A DNA stretch of 64,000 bases from Melaminivora sp034675505 (GTDB lineage Bacteria > Pseudomonadota > Gammaproteobacteria > Burkholderiales > Burkholderiaceae_C). Under the pieces are notes generated by a model, which was given only the letters and a program-made list of their open reading frames with translations, made no database searches and was not told where the DNA came from. Within the stretch, counting starts at the first letter, position 1, and every line of letters starts with the position of its first letter. The stretch lies in NCBI GenBank assembly GCA_034675505.1, contig JAUCDD010000033.1, forward strand, positions 14,275 to 78,274, read 5' to 3'. Below are positions 49,867 to 58,878 of the stretch, piece after piece. A program made the translations under genes and the position numbers.

Positions 49867-51026
49867 ACACACCGCTGCACACCGACCCGGCCGACCTGCA
49901 GGCACTGACCGACACCGTCACGCGCTTTGCCAGGACCGAGATCGCCCCGCATGCCGACGCCTGGGACACGGCTGGCGAGTTCCCGCGCCAGCTGTACCGC
50001 CGCGCCGCAGACCTGGGCCTGCTGGGCCTGGGCTACCCCGAGGCCTACGGCGGCACGCCCGCCAGCTACGCGCTGCGCCTGCCGCTGTGGCGCGCCTTGA
50101 GCCGCCACGGCGCCAGCGGCGGCGTGCTGGCGAGCCTGCTGTCGCACAACATCGGCCTGCCGCCCGTGGTGGCCTATGGCAGCGACGCCGTGCGCGCCGA
50201 GGTCATCCCGCCGGTGCTGGCCGGCGAGCAGATCGCGGCGCTGGCCATCACCGAGCCCGGCGGCGGCTCGGACGTGGCGCGCCTGGCCACCACCGCGCGG
50301 CGCGATGGCCAGGACTACGTCGTCAATGGCGAGAAGGTGTTCATCACTTCGGGCATGCGCGCCGACTGGATCACCGTGGCCGTGCGCACGGGCGACGCCG
50401 GCAGCAAGGGAGCGGGCGGCATCTCCATGCTGCTGGTTCCCGGCAGCAGCGCCGGCCTGTCGCGCAGCGCCCTGGCCAAGATGGGCTGGCTCAGCTCCGA
50501 CACCGCCCACCTGCGCTTCGACAACGTGCGCGTGCCGGCGCGCTACCTGCTGGGCGAGGAGGGCGCAGGCTTTCGCATCATCATGGGCAACTTCAACGCC
50601 GAGCGCTTCGGCCTGGCCGCCTCGGCGCTGGGTTTTGCCGAGGCCTGCTTCGACGAAGCCCTGGCCTGGGCGCGCCAGCGCAAGACTTTCGGCGCGGCGC
50701 TCATCGAGCACCAGGTCATCCGCCACAAGCTGGCCGACATGCAGATGCGCATCCAGTCCACCGCCGCGTGGCTGGAGGTGATCGCCGCGCGCGCCGATGC
50801 CGGCGACACCGGGCCCGAGTGGGTCGCCCAGGTGTGTCTGCTCAAGAACCACGCCACGCAGACCATGCAGTTCTGCGCCGACCAGGCCGTGCAGATCCTG
50901 GGCGGCATGGGCTTCATGCGCGGCACCGTGAGCGAGCGCATCTACCGCGAGGTCAAGGTCATGATGATCGGCGGCGGCGCGGAAGAAATCATGAAGGACC
51001 TGGCTGCGCGGCAGCTGGGTCTGTGA
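49863..51026 (+). CDS. acyl-CoA dehydrogenase (second)
   Basis: 387-aa flavoprotein. ALAITEPGGGSDVARLATTA, YVVNGEKVFITSGMRADWIT, LAKMGWLSSDTAHLRFDNVR, RQRKTFGAALIEHQVIRHKL and CADQAVQILGGMGFMRGT are the family blocks. It is clearly different from the first dehydrogenase (about 4 kb upstream), so it should act on another chain length or step. ATGA overlap with the carboxylase alpha gene. Confidence 0.92.
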   Translation: MNTPLHTDPADLQALTDTVTRFARTEIAPHADAWDTAGEFPRQLYRRAADLGLLGLGYPEAYGGTPASYALRLPLWRALSRHGASGGVLASLLSHNIGLPPVVAYGSDAVRAEVIPPVLAGEQIAALAITEPGGGSDVARLATTARRDGQDYVVNGEKVFITSGMRADWITVAVRTGDAGSKGAGGISMLLVPGSSAGLSRSALAKMGWLSSDTAHLRFDNVRVPARYLLGEEGAGFRIIMGNFNAERFGLAASALGFAEACFDEALAWARQRKTFGAALIEHQVIRHKLADMQMRIQSTAAWLEVIAARADAGDTGPEWVAQVCLLKNHATQTMQFCADQAVQILGGMGFMRGTVSERIYREVKVMMIGGGAEEIMKDLAARQLGL

Positions 51027-51051
51027 CAGCCCCCACAGGAGACAACCCCCC

Positions 51052-51936
51052 ATGAGCCACAACCCCGCCAACAAGGCCGTCGTCACCTGCGCCATCACCG
51101 GCGTGCTGACCGACCCGGCGCAGCACCACGTGCCCGTCACGCCCGAGCAACTGGCCAAGGAAGCGCGCCGCGCCTACGACGCCGGCGCCAGCGTCATCCA
51201 CGTGCACTTTCGCAGCCAGGAGCCGGGCAAAGGCCACCTGCCCAGCTGGGACCCGCAGGTCGCGCGCGACTGCGTGCAGGCCATGCGCCAGGCCTGCCCC
51301 GGCATCGTCATCAACCAGACCACCGGCGTGGTCGGCCCGCACTACCAGGGACCGCTCGATTGCCTGCGCGCCACCCGGCCCGAGATGGCGGCGTGCAACG
51401 CCGGCTCGCTGAACTACCTGAAGGTGCGCGCCAATGGCAGCTGGGCCTGGCCGCCCATGCTGTTCGACAACCAGCCGGCCAAGGTGCAGGACTTTCTGGA
51501 TGTGATGGCCGAGACCGGCACGCTGCCCGAGTTCGAGTGCTTCGACGTGGGCATCGTGCGCTGCGTGCAGATGTACGTGCAGACCGGCATGTACACGCGC
51601 GGCCTGCCCGAATACAACTTCGTCATGGGCGTGGAGTCCGGCATGCCGGCCGACCCCGACCTGCTGCCCATCCTGCTCAAGCTCAAGATCGAGCATGCCC
51701 CCTGGCAGGCCACGGTGATCGGCCGCAGCGAGATCTGGCCCGTGCACCAGCGCGTGGCCGAGCTGGGCGGGCACCTGCGCACGGGGCTGGAGGACAGCTT
51801 CTACCTGCCGGGTGGCGCCAAGGCCAGCTCCAACGGACCGATGATCGAGCAGCTCGTGCAGTGCGCACGCCGCGCCGGGCGCGAGGTGGCCAGCACCGGC
51901 GAGGCGCGCGCCATCCTGGGCCTGGCGGCGGCCTGA
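51052..51936 (+). CDS. beta-keto acid cleavage enzyme (BKACE, DUF849)
   Basis: 294-aa TIM barrel of the Kce/BKACE family, which swaps acetyl-CoA with a beta-keto acid to give acetoacetate and a new CoA ester. AVVTCAITGVLTDPAQHHVP, then ASVIHVHFRSQEPG with the zinc-binding HVH, INQTTGVVGPHYQGPL, and later EHAPWQATVIGRSEIWP and LRTGLEDSFYLPGGAK. CAGGAGAC lies 9 bases before the ATG. Substrate specificity within the family is broad; in this operon a branched beta-keto acid is likely (inference). Confidence 0.92.
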   Translation: MSHNPANKAVVTCAITGVLTDPAQHHVPVTPEQLAKEARRAYDAGASVIHVHFRSQEPGKGHLPSWDPQVARDCVQAMRQACPGIVINQTTGVVGPHYQGPLDCLRATRPEMAACNAGSLNYLKVRANGSWAWPPMLFDNQPAKVQDFLDVMAETGTLPEFECFDVGIVRCVQMYVQTGMYTRGLPEYNFVMGVESGMPADPDLLPILLKLKIEHAPWQATVIGRSEIWPVHQRVAELGGHLRTGLEDSFYLPGGAKASSNGPMIEQLVQCARRAGREVASTGEARAILGLAAA

Positions 51937-52004
51937 GCATGGCCAAGGCCGTACAGTAGGCGGGTTTTCGCCGGTTGCTGCGCCAGGGGTTGGCCCAGCC
52001 GCCG

Positions 52005-52038
52005 GCCGTTGCGGCGCAGGCAGCGGCGCCGCAACGGC
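52005..52038. promoter_or_regulatory. 13-bp perfect hairpin before the acyl-CoA ligase gene
   Basis: GCCGTTGCGGCGC and GCGCCGCAACGGC enclose AGGCAGCG, 32 bases upstream of the ligase ATG. There is no T-run. It could stabilise a processed mRNA 5' end or be a REP-like element. Confidence 0.5.
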
Positions 52039-52070
52039 GCCTACTGCCCCAGGACAAGGAGACCGATGCC

Positions 52071-53702
52071 ATGACCCCCAGGCCCCATGCCGACGCCGCC
52101 CGCCGCATCCGCCGCCTGGCCCTGGGAGATTTCGTGCACCGCAGCGCGCGCAGGTTTGCCGGGCGCACGGCGGTGGTCGATGGCGACCTGCGGCTGAGCT
52201 ATGCCGAGCTGGATGCGCGCAGCTCCCGCTTCGCCCACTACCTGCTGCAGGCGCTGGGCAGCGGCCGCCAGGTCGCCACGCTGTGCCAGAACTCGGCCGA
52301 CCTGGTGGCCGCCTACACCGGCATCCACAAGTCGGGCAACGTCTGGGTGCCGGTAAACATCCGCCTGGACGTGCCGGCCATCGAATACACCCTGCAGCAC
52401 GCCGAGGTGGCTGCCGTGGTCGTGGACGCGGACCTGCATGCCGATCCGGCGCTGGCCGCAGTGCTGCAAGGCCTGGGCGTGCCGCTGATCCTGAGCCTGG
52501 CCATGGCGGGCGACGAGGCGGATACGCCGGGCGCCATCGCACTGGCCAGCGCCGAGGCCGGCCGCAGCGACGCGCTGCCCGACATCGATATCGATGACCA
52601 GCAGCCCGCGCTGCTGATGTACACCAGCGGCACCACCGGCCTGCCCAAGGGCGTGCTGCACTCGCACCTGTCGGTGGCCAGCGCACTGCTGGGCAATGCC
52701 AGCGGCTTCGCCTACCACGAGACCGACGTGTTCTCCGGCGTGCTGCCGCTGTTCCATTGCGCCCAGCACGCCCTGGTGGCAACGGCGCATGCCGTGGGCG
52801 CCTGCGTGGTGCTGTCGCGTGCCTTCGTGCCGCACGAGACCCGCGCCCAGATGCTGGCCGAGCGCATGACGGTCTTCATCGGCCTGCCCCTGATGTACGC
52901 GGCGCTGCTGGCCGATCCGCAGTTCCGCAGCGACAGCCTGCGCCTGTGCCTGTACGCCCTGGCGCCCATGCCCAGGCCGCTGGTGGCGCAGATCGCCCAG
53001 CGCCTGAGCGACAACGTGCTGCTGGCTGCCGGCCAGACGGAAATCTACCCCGCCACCATGGTGTTCAAGGTGCTGGCGCACCCGCAGCTGGACGCCAACT
53101 ACTGGGGCACCGCGCTGATGCACTGCGACACCGCCGTGATGGACGAGGAAGGCCGGCTGCTGGGCCCCGGCGAGGCCGGCGAGATCGTGCACCGCGGCCC
53201 CAACGTGATGCTGGGCTACTTCAAGGACGAGCAGGCCAGCGCCCAGGCGCAGCGTTTTGGCTGGCACCACACGGGCGACCTGGGACTGTGGGGGCCCGAT
53301 GGCCAGCTGCTGTTCATCGACCGCAAGAGGGACCTCATCAAGACCGGCGGCGAAAGCGTCGCCAGCATCAAGGTCGAGGCCGCGCTGCTGGCACACCCCG
53401 GCGTGGCGGGCGCCGCCGTGCTGGGCCTGCCGCATCCGCGCTGGTCAGAGGCGGTGAGCGCCTTCGTGGTGAAGAAGCCGGGGGCCGACGACCTCCAGGA
53501 GACGGCCCTGCTGGCCCACTGCCGCGAGCGCCTGAGCGGCTTCGAGCTGCCCAGGCTGGTGCGCTTCGTCGATGCCCTGCCCATGACGGCCACCGGCAAG
53601 GTGAAGAAGCACGTGCTGCGCCAGCAATGCGCGCACGTGGCGCAGCAGGCCTGGAGGGCCTGGCAGGAGCAGGAGCAGGAGTTGCTGGGGGAGGCGCGCT
53701 GA
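52071..53702 (+). CDS. AMP-dependent acyl-CoA ligase (last gene of the catabolic operon)
   Basis: 543-aa ANL ligase. ALLMYTSGTTGLPKGVLHSH (P-loop), LLAAGQTEIYPAT (A5), HHTGDLGLWGPDGQL (A7), DRKRDLIKTGGESVASIKVE (A8), and the catalytic lysine in LPMTATGKVKKHVL. The A8 motif reads GGESVAS where GGENI/VYP is usual. AAGGAGACC lies 7 bases before the ATG. Most similar in role to AtuH-type ligases that charge the organic acid formed by alcohol oxidation (inference). The distance of 134 bp from the BKACE gene may allow its own regulation. Confidence 0.9.
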   Translation: MTPRPHADAARRIRRLALGDFVHRSARRFAGRTAVVDGDLRLSYAELDARSSRFAHYLLQALGSGRQVATLCQNSADLVAAYTGIHKSGNVWVPVNIRLDVPAIEYTLQHAEVAAVVVDADLHADPALAAVLQGLGVPLILSLAMAGDEADTPGAIALASAEAGRSDALPDIDIDDQQPALLMYTSGTTGLPKGVLHSHLSVASALLGNASGFAYHETDVFSGVLPLFHCAQHALVATAHAVGACVVLSRAFVPHETRAQMLAERMTVFIGLPLMYAALLADPQFRSDSLRLCLYALAPMPRPLVAQIAQRLSDNVLLAAGQTEIYPATMVFKVLAHPQLDANYWGTALMHCDTAVMDEEGRLLGPGEAGEIVHRGPNVMLGYFKDEQASAQAQRFGWHHTGDLGLWGPDGQLLFIDRKRDLIKTGGESVASIKVEAALLAHPGVAGAAVLGLPHPRWSEAVSAFVVKKPGADDLQETALLAHCRERLSGFELPRLVRFVDALPMTATGKVKKHVLRQQCAHVAQQAWRAWQEQEQELLGEAR

Positions 53703-53719
53703 GGTGCGCGGGAGCGGGG

Positions 53720-53807
53720 TGGCGGAGACTGTGAGATTCGAACTCACGGACGGTTGCCCGTCGGCAGTTTTCAAGACTGCTGGTTTAAACCACTCACCCA
53801 AGTCTCC
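53720..53807 (-). tRNA. tRNA-Ser (anticodon UGA)
   Basis: Reading the minus strand: acceptor GGAGACT paired with AGTCTCC, then G and encoded CCA. The anticodon arm is CAGTC-TTGAAAA-CTG with anticodon TGA at 53773-53771, followed by a long variable arm (CCGACGGGCAACCGTCC-like) typical of tRNA-Ser and a GTTCGAATC T-loop. It begins 18 bases after the ligase stop on the opposite strand. No attachment-site duplication is seen. Confidence 0.95.
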
Positions 53808-53867
53808 GGGCAGCGCGCGATTGTAAGCGTCCCCGGCAGGCCTGAATTCCGTGCCAAGCGCAGGCTC

Positions 53868-54194
53868 TCAGGCGTCCACCGCCTGCTGCAGCTGCGCCTT
53901 GTTCATTTTCGAGCGGCCCGCGATGTTCTTGCGCCTGGCTTCCTCGTACAGCTGCTCGCGCGTGCGGCCTTGTGCGCCGCTGTGCGAGCGCCGGCCGCCG
54001 CGCACCGGCGCCGGGGTGTCCTGCAGTGTCTTGGGGTTGGCCGTCCTGGCCTCGCCGTGCTGGGCGCGTTCCTTGTTGACGGTGCGCGCGGCGATTTCCT
54101 CGGCGCGCTTCTCGTTCTCGCCGCGCTCGCGCGCGCTGTCCTTGATGTGCTGGTACTGGCGCTCGCGCTTGGCGCTCCAGGCGGATTGGGGCAT
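53868..54194 (-). CDS. small basic DUF/Rho-N-like stress protein
   Basis: 108-aa charged protein: MPQSAWSAKRERQYQHIKDS, then NEKRAEEIAARTVNKERAQH, and a C-terminal SAP/Rho-N-like helix pair (LYEEARRKNIAGRSKMNKAQ). This pattern is known as plasmid stabilisation/ChaB-like or termination factor Rho N-domain proteins of unclear role, often stress-induced. CAGGAGG lies 8 bases before the ATG at 54194. No signal peptide. Confidence 0.8.
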   Translation of the reverse strand: MPQSAWSAKRERQYQHIKDSARERGENEKRAEEIAARTVNKERAQHGEARTANPKTLQDTPAPVRGGRRSHSGAQGRTREQLYEEARRKNIAGRSKMNKAQLQQAVDA

Positions 54195-54301
54195 GGGACA
54201 CCTCCTGTGGCTGGGTGATGGCGCCAAGCCTAGGCCCGCAGTGGCGCGGCGCTGTCGGCTGCCGCACAGCGCGGCCGTAGGACTGCCGGAGGCGCGCCGG
54301 C

Positions 54302-55000
54302 CTACATGCCCAGGGAACGCAGCAGCGACTCCGTGTCGTCGTCGGGCCGGGGCGCCGGCGCGGCGGGGGCGCCGCCATGGTTCACCTGGGCCATGAGCGC
54401 ATCCGGGTCGGGGACGGCCTGGGGCTCGAAGTCGTACAGCTTGACGAACTGCGTGCGGTCCATGGCCAGCTCCAGGTAGAACATGTTGTTGCTGGCGGTG
54501 TAGAAGGTGACGCGGCGCGCCTCGGGCTGGTCCAGGTTGGCGTCCACGCTCAGCATCACCTGCTGGTTCAGCACCAGCATCTTGGGCTGGTTCTGGCGGA
54601 TGTGTGTCTGCAGCTCGCGGCGCACGGCGCCGGTGAAGTCGCCCACCACCTGGTTCATCAGCTCGCCCATCACGTTGCTCACCTCGTCCGAGGTGAACGA
54701 GCGCGCCAGCTCCTCGCGCGCCATGCCCATGCTGAGCATGTAGCGCTCGTAGATTTCCATGGCGGCGGCGGCCGAGAAGTTGATGATGACCAGGCCGCTG
54801 AAACCGCCGTCGAACAGCACGAAGCAGCCAATGTCGGGCTTCAGGCAGGTCTTGGTGATGCGCTGCACCATGGCCGAGTAGTGCACCGGCCCCTGCATGG
54901 CCATGGACAGTACGCGCGTGACCGAGTTGCACAGCGCGATCAACACGTTCTCGGTGCCATAGACGGCGGAATCGGTAGCGGAAGTGTGGGGGGTGATCAT
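54302..55000 (-). CDS. DUF3334 family, CheX-like protein
   Basis: 232-aa protein with a CheX/CheC-like phosphatase-type fold: YGTENVLIALCNSVTRVLSM, GCFVLFDGGFSGLVIINFSA, and FTSDEVSNVMGELMNQVVGD, where E-x2-N-x2-G-E-L-x-N resembles the CheX/CheC motif (ExxN) that acts on CheY-P. The C-terminal tail is proline- and aspartate-rich. The family is listed as DUF3334. A link to chemotaxis is plausible but unproven, and no che genes are close. ATG at 55000. Confidence 0.82.
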   Translation of the reverse strand: MITPHTSATDSAVYGTENVLIALCNSVTRVLSMAMQGPVHYSAMVQRITKTCLKPDIGCFVLFDGGFSGLVIINFSAAAAMEIYERYMLSMGMAREELARSFTSDEVSNVMGELMNQVVGDFTGAVRRELQTHIRQNQPKMLVLNQQVMLSVDANLDQPEARRVTFYTASNNMFYLELAMDRTQFVKLYDFEPQAVPDPDALMAQVNHGGAPAAPAPRPDDDTESLLRSLGM

Positions 55001-55230
55001 GGGAGCGGGCAGAGCTTGAGGGCCAGCCGCCATCATGACACGCGCGGCGCGTCCCAATCCGGGCGCCTGCACTGCGGGCAGGGGCGTGGATGGGCCGGGC
55101 AAGGTTCAAAAAAACTGCACTGCGCCGTGAACCGGGCTGAAAGCCCTGCAGCGCCGCCCGGCCTACGATGGCGGCCCGCCCTGTCGCCCTGCGCCAGCCC
55201 CGCCTTGATCCGGCCCGCCACGCCCTGTCC

Positions 55231-55824
55231 ATGCACTCCGCCTCTGCCCCTCGCCACCCCTCGTCCGCCGCGCCGGCGCCGCGCTACGGCGGCGCAGCCA
55301 TCGCGCTGCACTGGCTGCTGGCCGCGCTGCTGCTGGGCATGCTGGGCATGGGCTGGTACATGACCGGCCTGCCGTTTTCCCCGCAGCGCCTGAAGCTGTA
55401 CAACTGGCACAAGTGGGCCGGCGTGGCCGTGCTGGCGCTGGCGGCGCTGCGCCTGGCCTGGCGCCTGGCGCAGCGCCCGCCGCCGCTGCCCGCGCGCGTG
55501 GCCGCCGCCATGCCGCGCTGGCAGCGCGCGGCGCACCATGGCGTGCAGGGCCTGTTGATCGCGCTATCCCTGCTGGTGCCGCTGCTGGGCTGGGCCTACA
55601 GCTCGGCGGCCGGCTTCCAGGTCGTGTTCCTGGGGCTGGTGCCGCTGCCCGACCTGCTGCCGGCCGACGAGGCGCTGGCCGCGCTCGTCAAGCCCTGGCA
55701 CGCGCGGGCGGCCTATGCGCTGGCCGCGCTGGCGCTGGTGCACGTGCTGGCGGCGCTCAAGCACCACTGGCTGGACCGCGACGGCCTGCTGGCGCGCATG
55801 TGGCCGGGCGGCGCGCGCGCATAG
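55231..55824 (+). CDS. cytochrome b561 family protein
   Basis: 197-aa four-helix di-haem membrane protein: RYGGAAIALHWLLAALLLGM, YNWHKWAGVAVLALAALRLA, WQRAAHHGVQGLLIALSLL and VHVLAALKHHWLDRDGLLARMWPG. The conserved haem histidines (ALHW, NWHK, AAHHGVQ, LVHVL/KHHW) are all present. Likely moves electrons between quinol and periplasmic partners. The ATG at 55231 directly precedes the first helix; earlier codons are unlikely to be used. Followed by two YceI genes in the same direction. Confidence 0.92.
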   Translation: MHSASAPRHPSSAAPAPRYGGAAIALHWLLAALLLGMLGMGWYMTGLPFSPQRLKLYNWHKWAGVAVLALAALRLAWRLAQRPPPLPARVAAAMPRWQRAAHHGVQGLLIALSLLVPLLGWAYSSAAGFQVVFLGLVPLPDLLPADEALAALVKPWHARAAYALAALALVHVLAALKHHWLDRDGLLARMWPGGARA

Positions 55825-55870
55825 CCGCCCACCCCGTTTTGTTTGTCGATTGCTCCGGAGTTTGTCCCCC

Positions 55871-56458
55871 ATGCCTGTTTTTCTTTCTCGACGCGCCGCG
55901 CTGGCGGTGCTGGCGCTGGCCGCCGCCACGGGCGCCGCGCACGCGCAGACGCCTGCGCCCCAAGCGCTGCTGCCGGCGCAAAGCGAGATCGCCTTCGTCA
56001 GCCGCCAGATGGGCGTGCCGGTGGAGGGCCGCTTTCGCAAGTTCGACGCGCAGCTGGCGCTGGACCCGGCGCGCCCCGAGGCCGGCCGCGTGGCCCTCAC
56101 GGTGGACATGGCCAGCGCCACGCTGGGCGCGCGCGAGGTCGATGCCGAGCTGCCCAAGGCCGCCTGGTTCAACGTGGCGCGCTTCGCACAGGCGACGTTC
56201 CAGTCCACCGGCATCCGCGCCAGCGGCCCGGGCCGCTACGAGGTGCGCGGCACGCTGGCGATCAAGGGCCACGAGCAGCCGCTCACCGTGCCCGTGAGCC
56301 TGGCGCAAAGCGGCGCCACCACGCTGGCCACCGGCAGCTTCACCCTCAAGCGGCTGGCCTTCAAGATCGGCGAGAACGAGTGGGCCGACACCTCCATGGT
56401 GGCCGACGACGTGCAGGTCCGGTTCAAGCTGGCGTTCTCGGGCGTGCCCAAGCTGTAG
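55871..56458 (+). CDS. YceI family periplasmic protein (first)
   Basis: 195-aa lipocalin-like YceI protein. Signal peptide MPVFLSRRAALAVLALAAA ending at AHAQ. Mature part: SEIAFVSRQMGVPVEGRFRK, LPKAAWFNVARFAQATFQST and LAIKGHEQPLTVPVSL. Members bind isoprenoid/amphiphilic molecules; co-occurrence with b561 is common. 46 bases after the cytochrome gene. It differs considerably from the second copy (56497). Confidence 0.93.
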   Translation: MPVFLSRRAALAVLALAAATGAAHAQTPAPQALLPAQSEIAFVSRQMGVPVEGRFRKFDAQLALDPARPEAGRVALTVDMASATLGAREVDAELPKAAWFNVARFAQATFQSTGIRASGPGRYEVRGTLAIKGHEQPLTVPVSLAQSGATTLATGSFTLKRLAFKIGENEWADTSMVADDVQVRFKLAFSGVPKL

Positions 56459-56496
56459 GGCGCTCGCCTTTTTTCTTTCCCAAGGAGTCTTCCCCC

Positions 56497-57078
56497 ATGC
56501 GCAAAACCCTCACCGCCCTCGCCCTGGCCGCCTGCGCCGCCACGCTCAGCCTGGCCGCGCAGGCCCAGCCCGCCACCTACGCCATCGACCCCACGCACAC
56601 CTTCGCGACGTTCGAGATCGGCCACTTCGGCGCCAGCGTGAACCGCGGCCGCTTCGACAAGAAGGAGGGCACGGTGCAGCTGGACAAGGCCGCCAGGACC
56701 GGCAAGGTGGACATCACCTTCCGCATCGACTCGATCAACACCGGCACGCCGCCGTTTGAAAAGCACCTGCAAAGCGCCGAGATCTTCGACGCGGCCAAGT
56801 TTCCGACGGCGCACTTCGTGGGCGACAAGTTCACCTTCGAGGGCGATCGCCTGGTGTCCGTGGCCGGGCAGATGACGATCAAGGGCAAGACCCAGCCGGT
56901 GACGTTCAAGGCGCACCAGTTCGCCTGCTACGACAGCCCCATGCTCAAGCGCGAGGTGTGCGGCGGCGACTTTGAAGCGACCATCGACCGCACGGCGTTC
57001 GGCATCGACTACGGCGTCGAGTACGGCTTCCCGAAGAACGTGCGCATCGTCGCGCAGATCGAGGCCGTCAAGCAGTAA
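56497..57078 (+). CDS. YceI family periplasmic protein (second)
   Basis: 193-aa YceI protein with signal peptide MRKTLTALALAACAATLSLAA (cleavage near AQA). Mature part: YAIDPTHTFATFEIGHFGAS, FEKHLQSAEIFDAAKFPTAH and MTIKGKTQPVTFKAHQF. Ends VEYGFPKNVRIVAQIEAVKQ. AAGGAG lies 10 bases before the ATG. Third gene of the b561-YceI-YceI unit. Two cysteines (FACYDS, VCGGDF) appear only in this copy. Confidence 0.95.
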   Translation: MRKTLTALALAACAATLSLAAQAQPATYAIDPTHTFATFEIGHFGASVNRGRFDKKEGTVQLDKAARTGKVDITFRIDSINTGTPPFEKHLQSAEIFDAAKFPTAHFVGDKFTFEGDRLVSVAGQMTIKGKTQPVTFKAHQFACYDSPMLKREVCGGDFEATIDRTAFGIDYGVEYGFPKNVRIVAQIEAVKQ

Positions 57079-57093
57079 ACACCGCCGCGCCGC

Positions 57094-58404
57094 TCAGGTC
57101 ACGGCGGCGCGCTGTGCAAAGCGCGCCTGGCGCCATTCGCCCGAGCGCAGCACCTCGCCCAGCTGGTGCGCCGCGTGCCACACGTCCTCGAAGCGCGTGT
57201 ACAGCGGCGCAAAGCCAAAGCGCAGGATGTCCGGCTGCGCGCCGCCGTCGCCGCGCCGGAAATCACCCACCACGCCGCGCGCGATCAGCGCCTGCACGAT
57301 GGCGTAGGCGCCCGAGTCGGCGCCGCCGGGGCCGGCCGCGCGCGTCAGGCTGACCTGCGAGCCGCGCAGCGCATGCGCGCGCGGCGTGGCCAGCCCCAGG
57401 CCGTGGCCCGCGCACTGCGCCTCGACCAGTTCGATGAACAGGTCGGTGAGCGCCAGCGACTTGGCGCGCAGCGCCGCCATGCCGCCCAGCGGCGCGGCGG
57501 CGTCCAGCACCTCCAGCCCGCACTGCAGCGCCGCCAGCGCCAGCACCGGCGGCGTGCCGCACAGGTAGCGCGCCATGCCGGCAGCCGGCTCGTAGTCCGG
57601 GGTGAAGGCAAACGGCGCGGCGTGGCCGAACCAGCCGGACAGCGGCTGCGCGGCGCGCTCCACCAGCCGCGGGTGCGCCCACGCAAAGGCCGGCGCGCCT
57701 GGCCCGCCGTTCAGGTACTTGTAGCCGCAGCCCACGGCGTAGTCGGCCCCTGCGCCCAGCAGGTCCACCGGCACCGCGCCGGCGCTGTGGCACAGGTCCC
57801 ACACGCACAGCGCGCCGTGCGCGTGCGCGCGCGCCGTGAGCGCGGCCAGGTCGTGCATGGCGCCGGTGCGGTAGTTCACGTGCGTCAGCGCCAGCACGGC
57901 GACGTGGGGGCCCAGCTGCGCCGCGATGTCCTGCGGCTCGGCCAGCACCAGCTGCAGCCCGTGCTGCGCGCAGACCGACTGGGCGATGTACAGGTCGGTG
58001 GGGAAGTTGCTGCGCTCGCTCAGCACCTGAGTGCCGCTGCCCTGCTGGCACGCCAGCGCGGCGGCGGCGCTGAGCACCTTGTACAGGTTGATGGACGTGG
58101 TGTCCGTGAACACCACCTGGCCCGGGCCAGCGCCTATCCAGGGCGCCAGCTGGTCGCCCAGCCGGGTGGGCAGGTCCACCCAGCCGGCCTGGTTCCACGA
58201 GGCGATCAGGCCCTGGCCCCACTGCTGCTGCACCACCTGCGCCACGCGCGCGGGCGTGGCGCGCGGCAGCGCGCCCAGCGAGTTGCCGTCCAGGTACACC
58301 ATGCCTTGCGGCAGCGCGAAATGCGCGCGCAGGCTGGCGAGCGGGTCTTGCGCGTCGCGCGCGCGGCAGTCATCCAGGGTGATCAGGGGGGCAGTGTTGC
58401 TCAT
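57094..58404 (-). CDS. kynU: kynureninase
   Basis: PLP enzyme that converts kynurenine to anthranilate and alanine in tryptophan catabolism. The 436-aa protein has VYLDGNSLGALPRATP, FTDTTSINLYKVLSAA, WDLCHSAGAVPVDL, the PLP lysine in VGCGYKYLNGGPGAPAF, and RFGFAPLYTRFEDVWHAA. ATG at 58404 lies inside a dispersed-repeat copy. No kynA or kynB is present here, so the pathway is split or elsewhere. Convergent with YceI. Confidence 0.96.
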   Translation of the reverse strand: MSNTAPLITLDDCRARDAQDPLASLRAHFALPQGMVYLDGNSLGALPRATPARVAQVVQQQWGQGLIASWNQAGWVDLPTRLGDQLAPWIGAGPGQVVFTDTTSINLYKVLSAAAALACQQGSGTQVLSERSNFPTDLYIAQSVCAQHGLQLVLAEPQDIAAQLGPHVAVLALTHVNYRTGAMHDLAALTARAHAHGALCVWDLCHSAGAVPVDLLGAGADYAVGCGYKYLNGGPGAPAFAWAHPRLVERAAQPLSGWFGHAAPFAFTPDYEPAAGMARYLCGTPPVLALAALQCGLEVLDAAAPLGGMAALRAKSLALTDLFIELVEAQCAGHGLGLATPRAHALRGSQVSLTRAAGPGGADSGAYAIVQALIARGVVGDFRRGDGGAQPDILRFGFAPLYTRFEDVWHAAHQLGEVLRSGEWRQARFAQRAAVT

Positions 58405-58461
58405 TTTTTAATAGCTGGATCCCGTGGATGGACGCCGGCAGGCATCAATAATCGCTCAAAA
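58403..58461 (+). repeat. dispersed repeat copy 13, between the YkgJ-type gene and kynU
   Basis: ATTTTTTAATAGCTG, then GACGCCGGCAGG and AATCGCTCAAAAC. It overlaps the first base pairs of kynU and the last codons and stop of the upstream cysteine-rich gene. Confidence 0.65.
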
Positions 58462-58759
58462 CAGCCATTCCGTGGCGTGCGCGGGCGCGCTGGCAGGCGG
58501 GCGAGCCTGGCTCGAATTCGCGGCAGGGCGAGGGGCGCCACTCGTAGATGCCGCAGGCCGCGCGCACGCCCACCTGGCCGGTCAGCGCCGCGCAGCGCGG
58601 GCGGGCGTGGTCGGTGCCGCGCATGCGCGCGATATGCGCCGTCACCGGCACCACCAGGCCCTGGGGCACGCTGCCGCACTGATCCTGCGTCTCCTGCACC
58701 GAGAAATCGACGCGGAAGCTGGCGCAGCACGCGCCGCAGGTCAGGCAGGGATGGAGCAT
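58445..58759 (-). CDS. YkgJ-family cysteine cluster protein (first)
   Basis: 104-aa protein of the YkgJ/CxxCxxCC group (zinc- or iron-chelate-binding): MLHPCLTCGACCASFRVDFS, then CAALTGQVGVRAACGIYEWR and PSPCREFEPGSPACQRARAR, nine cysteines in total. The last residues (HGMAVLSDY) derive from repeat copy 13. ATG at 58759. It diverges from the feo operon, across a 160-bp region that carries the Fur-box-like sequence. A paralogue lies at 61418-61768, on the other side of feoABC. Confidence 0.86.
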   Translation of the reverse strand: MLHPCLTCGACCASFRVDFSVQETQDQCGSVPQGLVVPVTAHIARMRGTDHARPRCAALTGQVGVRAACGIYEWRPSPCREFEPGSPACQRARARHGMAVLSDY

Positions 58760-58878
58760 GGTGGGGCGCGGCAAAAAGGGAAGGGTGGGGGCAGGCAGGG
58801 CCGGCCGGGCGATTGTGCAGCGCCTGGGCCCGGGCAAGGGTCTTGCCGCAGGTCAAGGGACAGTGCAGGGCATTGGCA

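Noticed and set aside
53720..53807. tRNA-Ser as an integration site of a mobile island
   Set aside because: No integrase, no direct repeat of the tRNA 3' end, and ordinary flanking genes.
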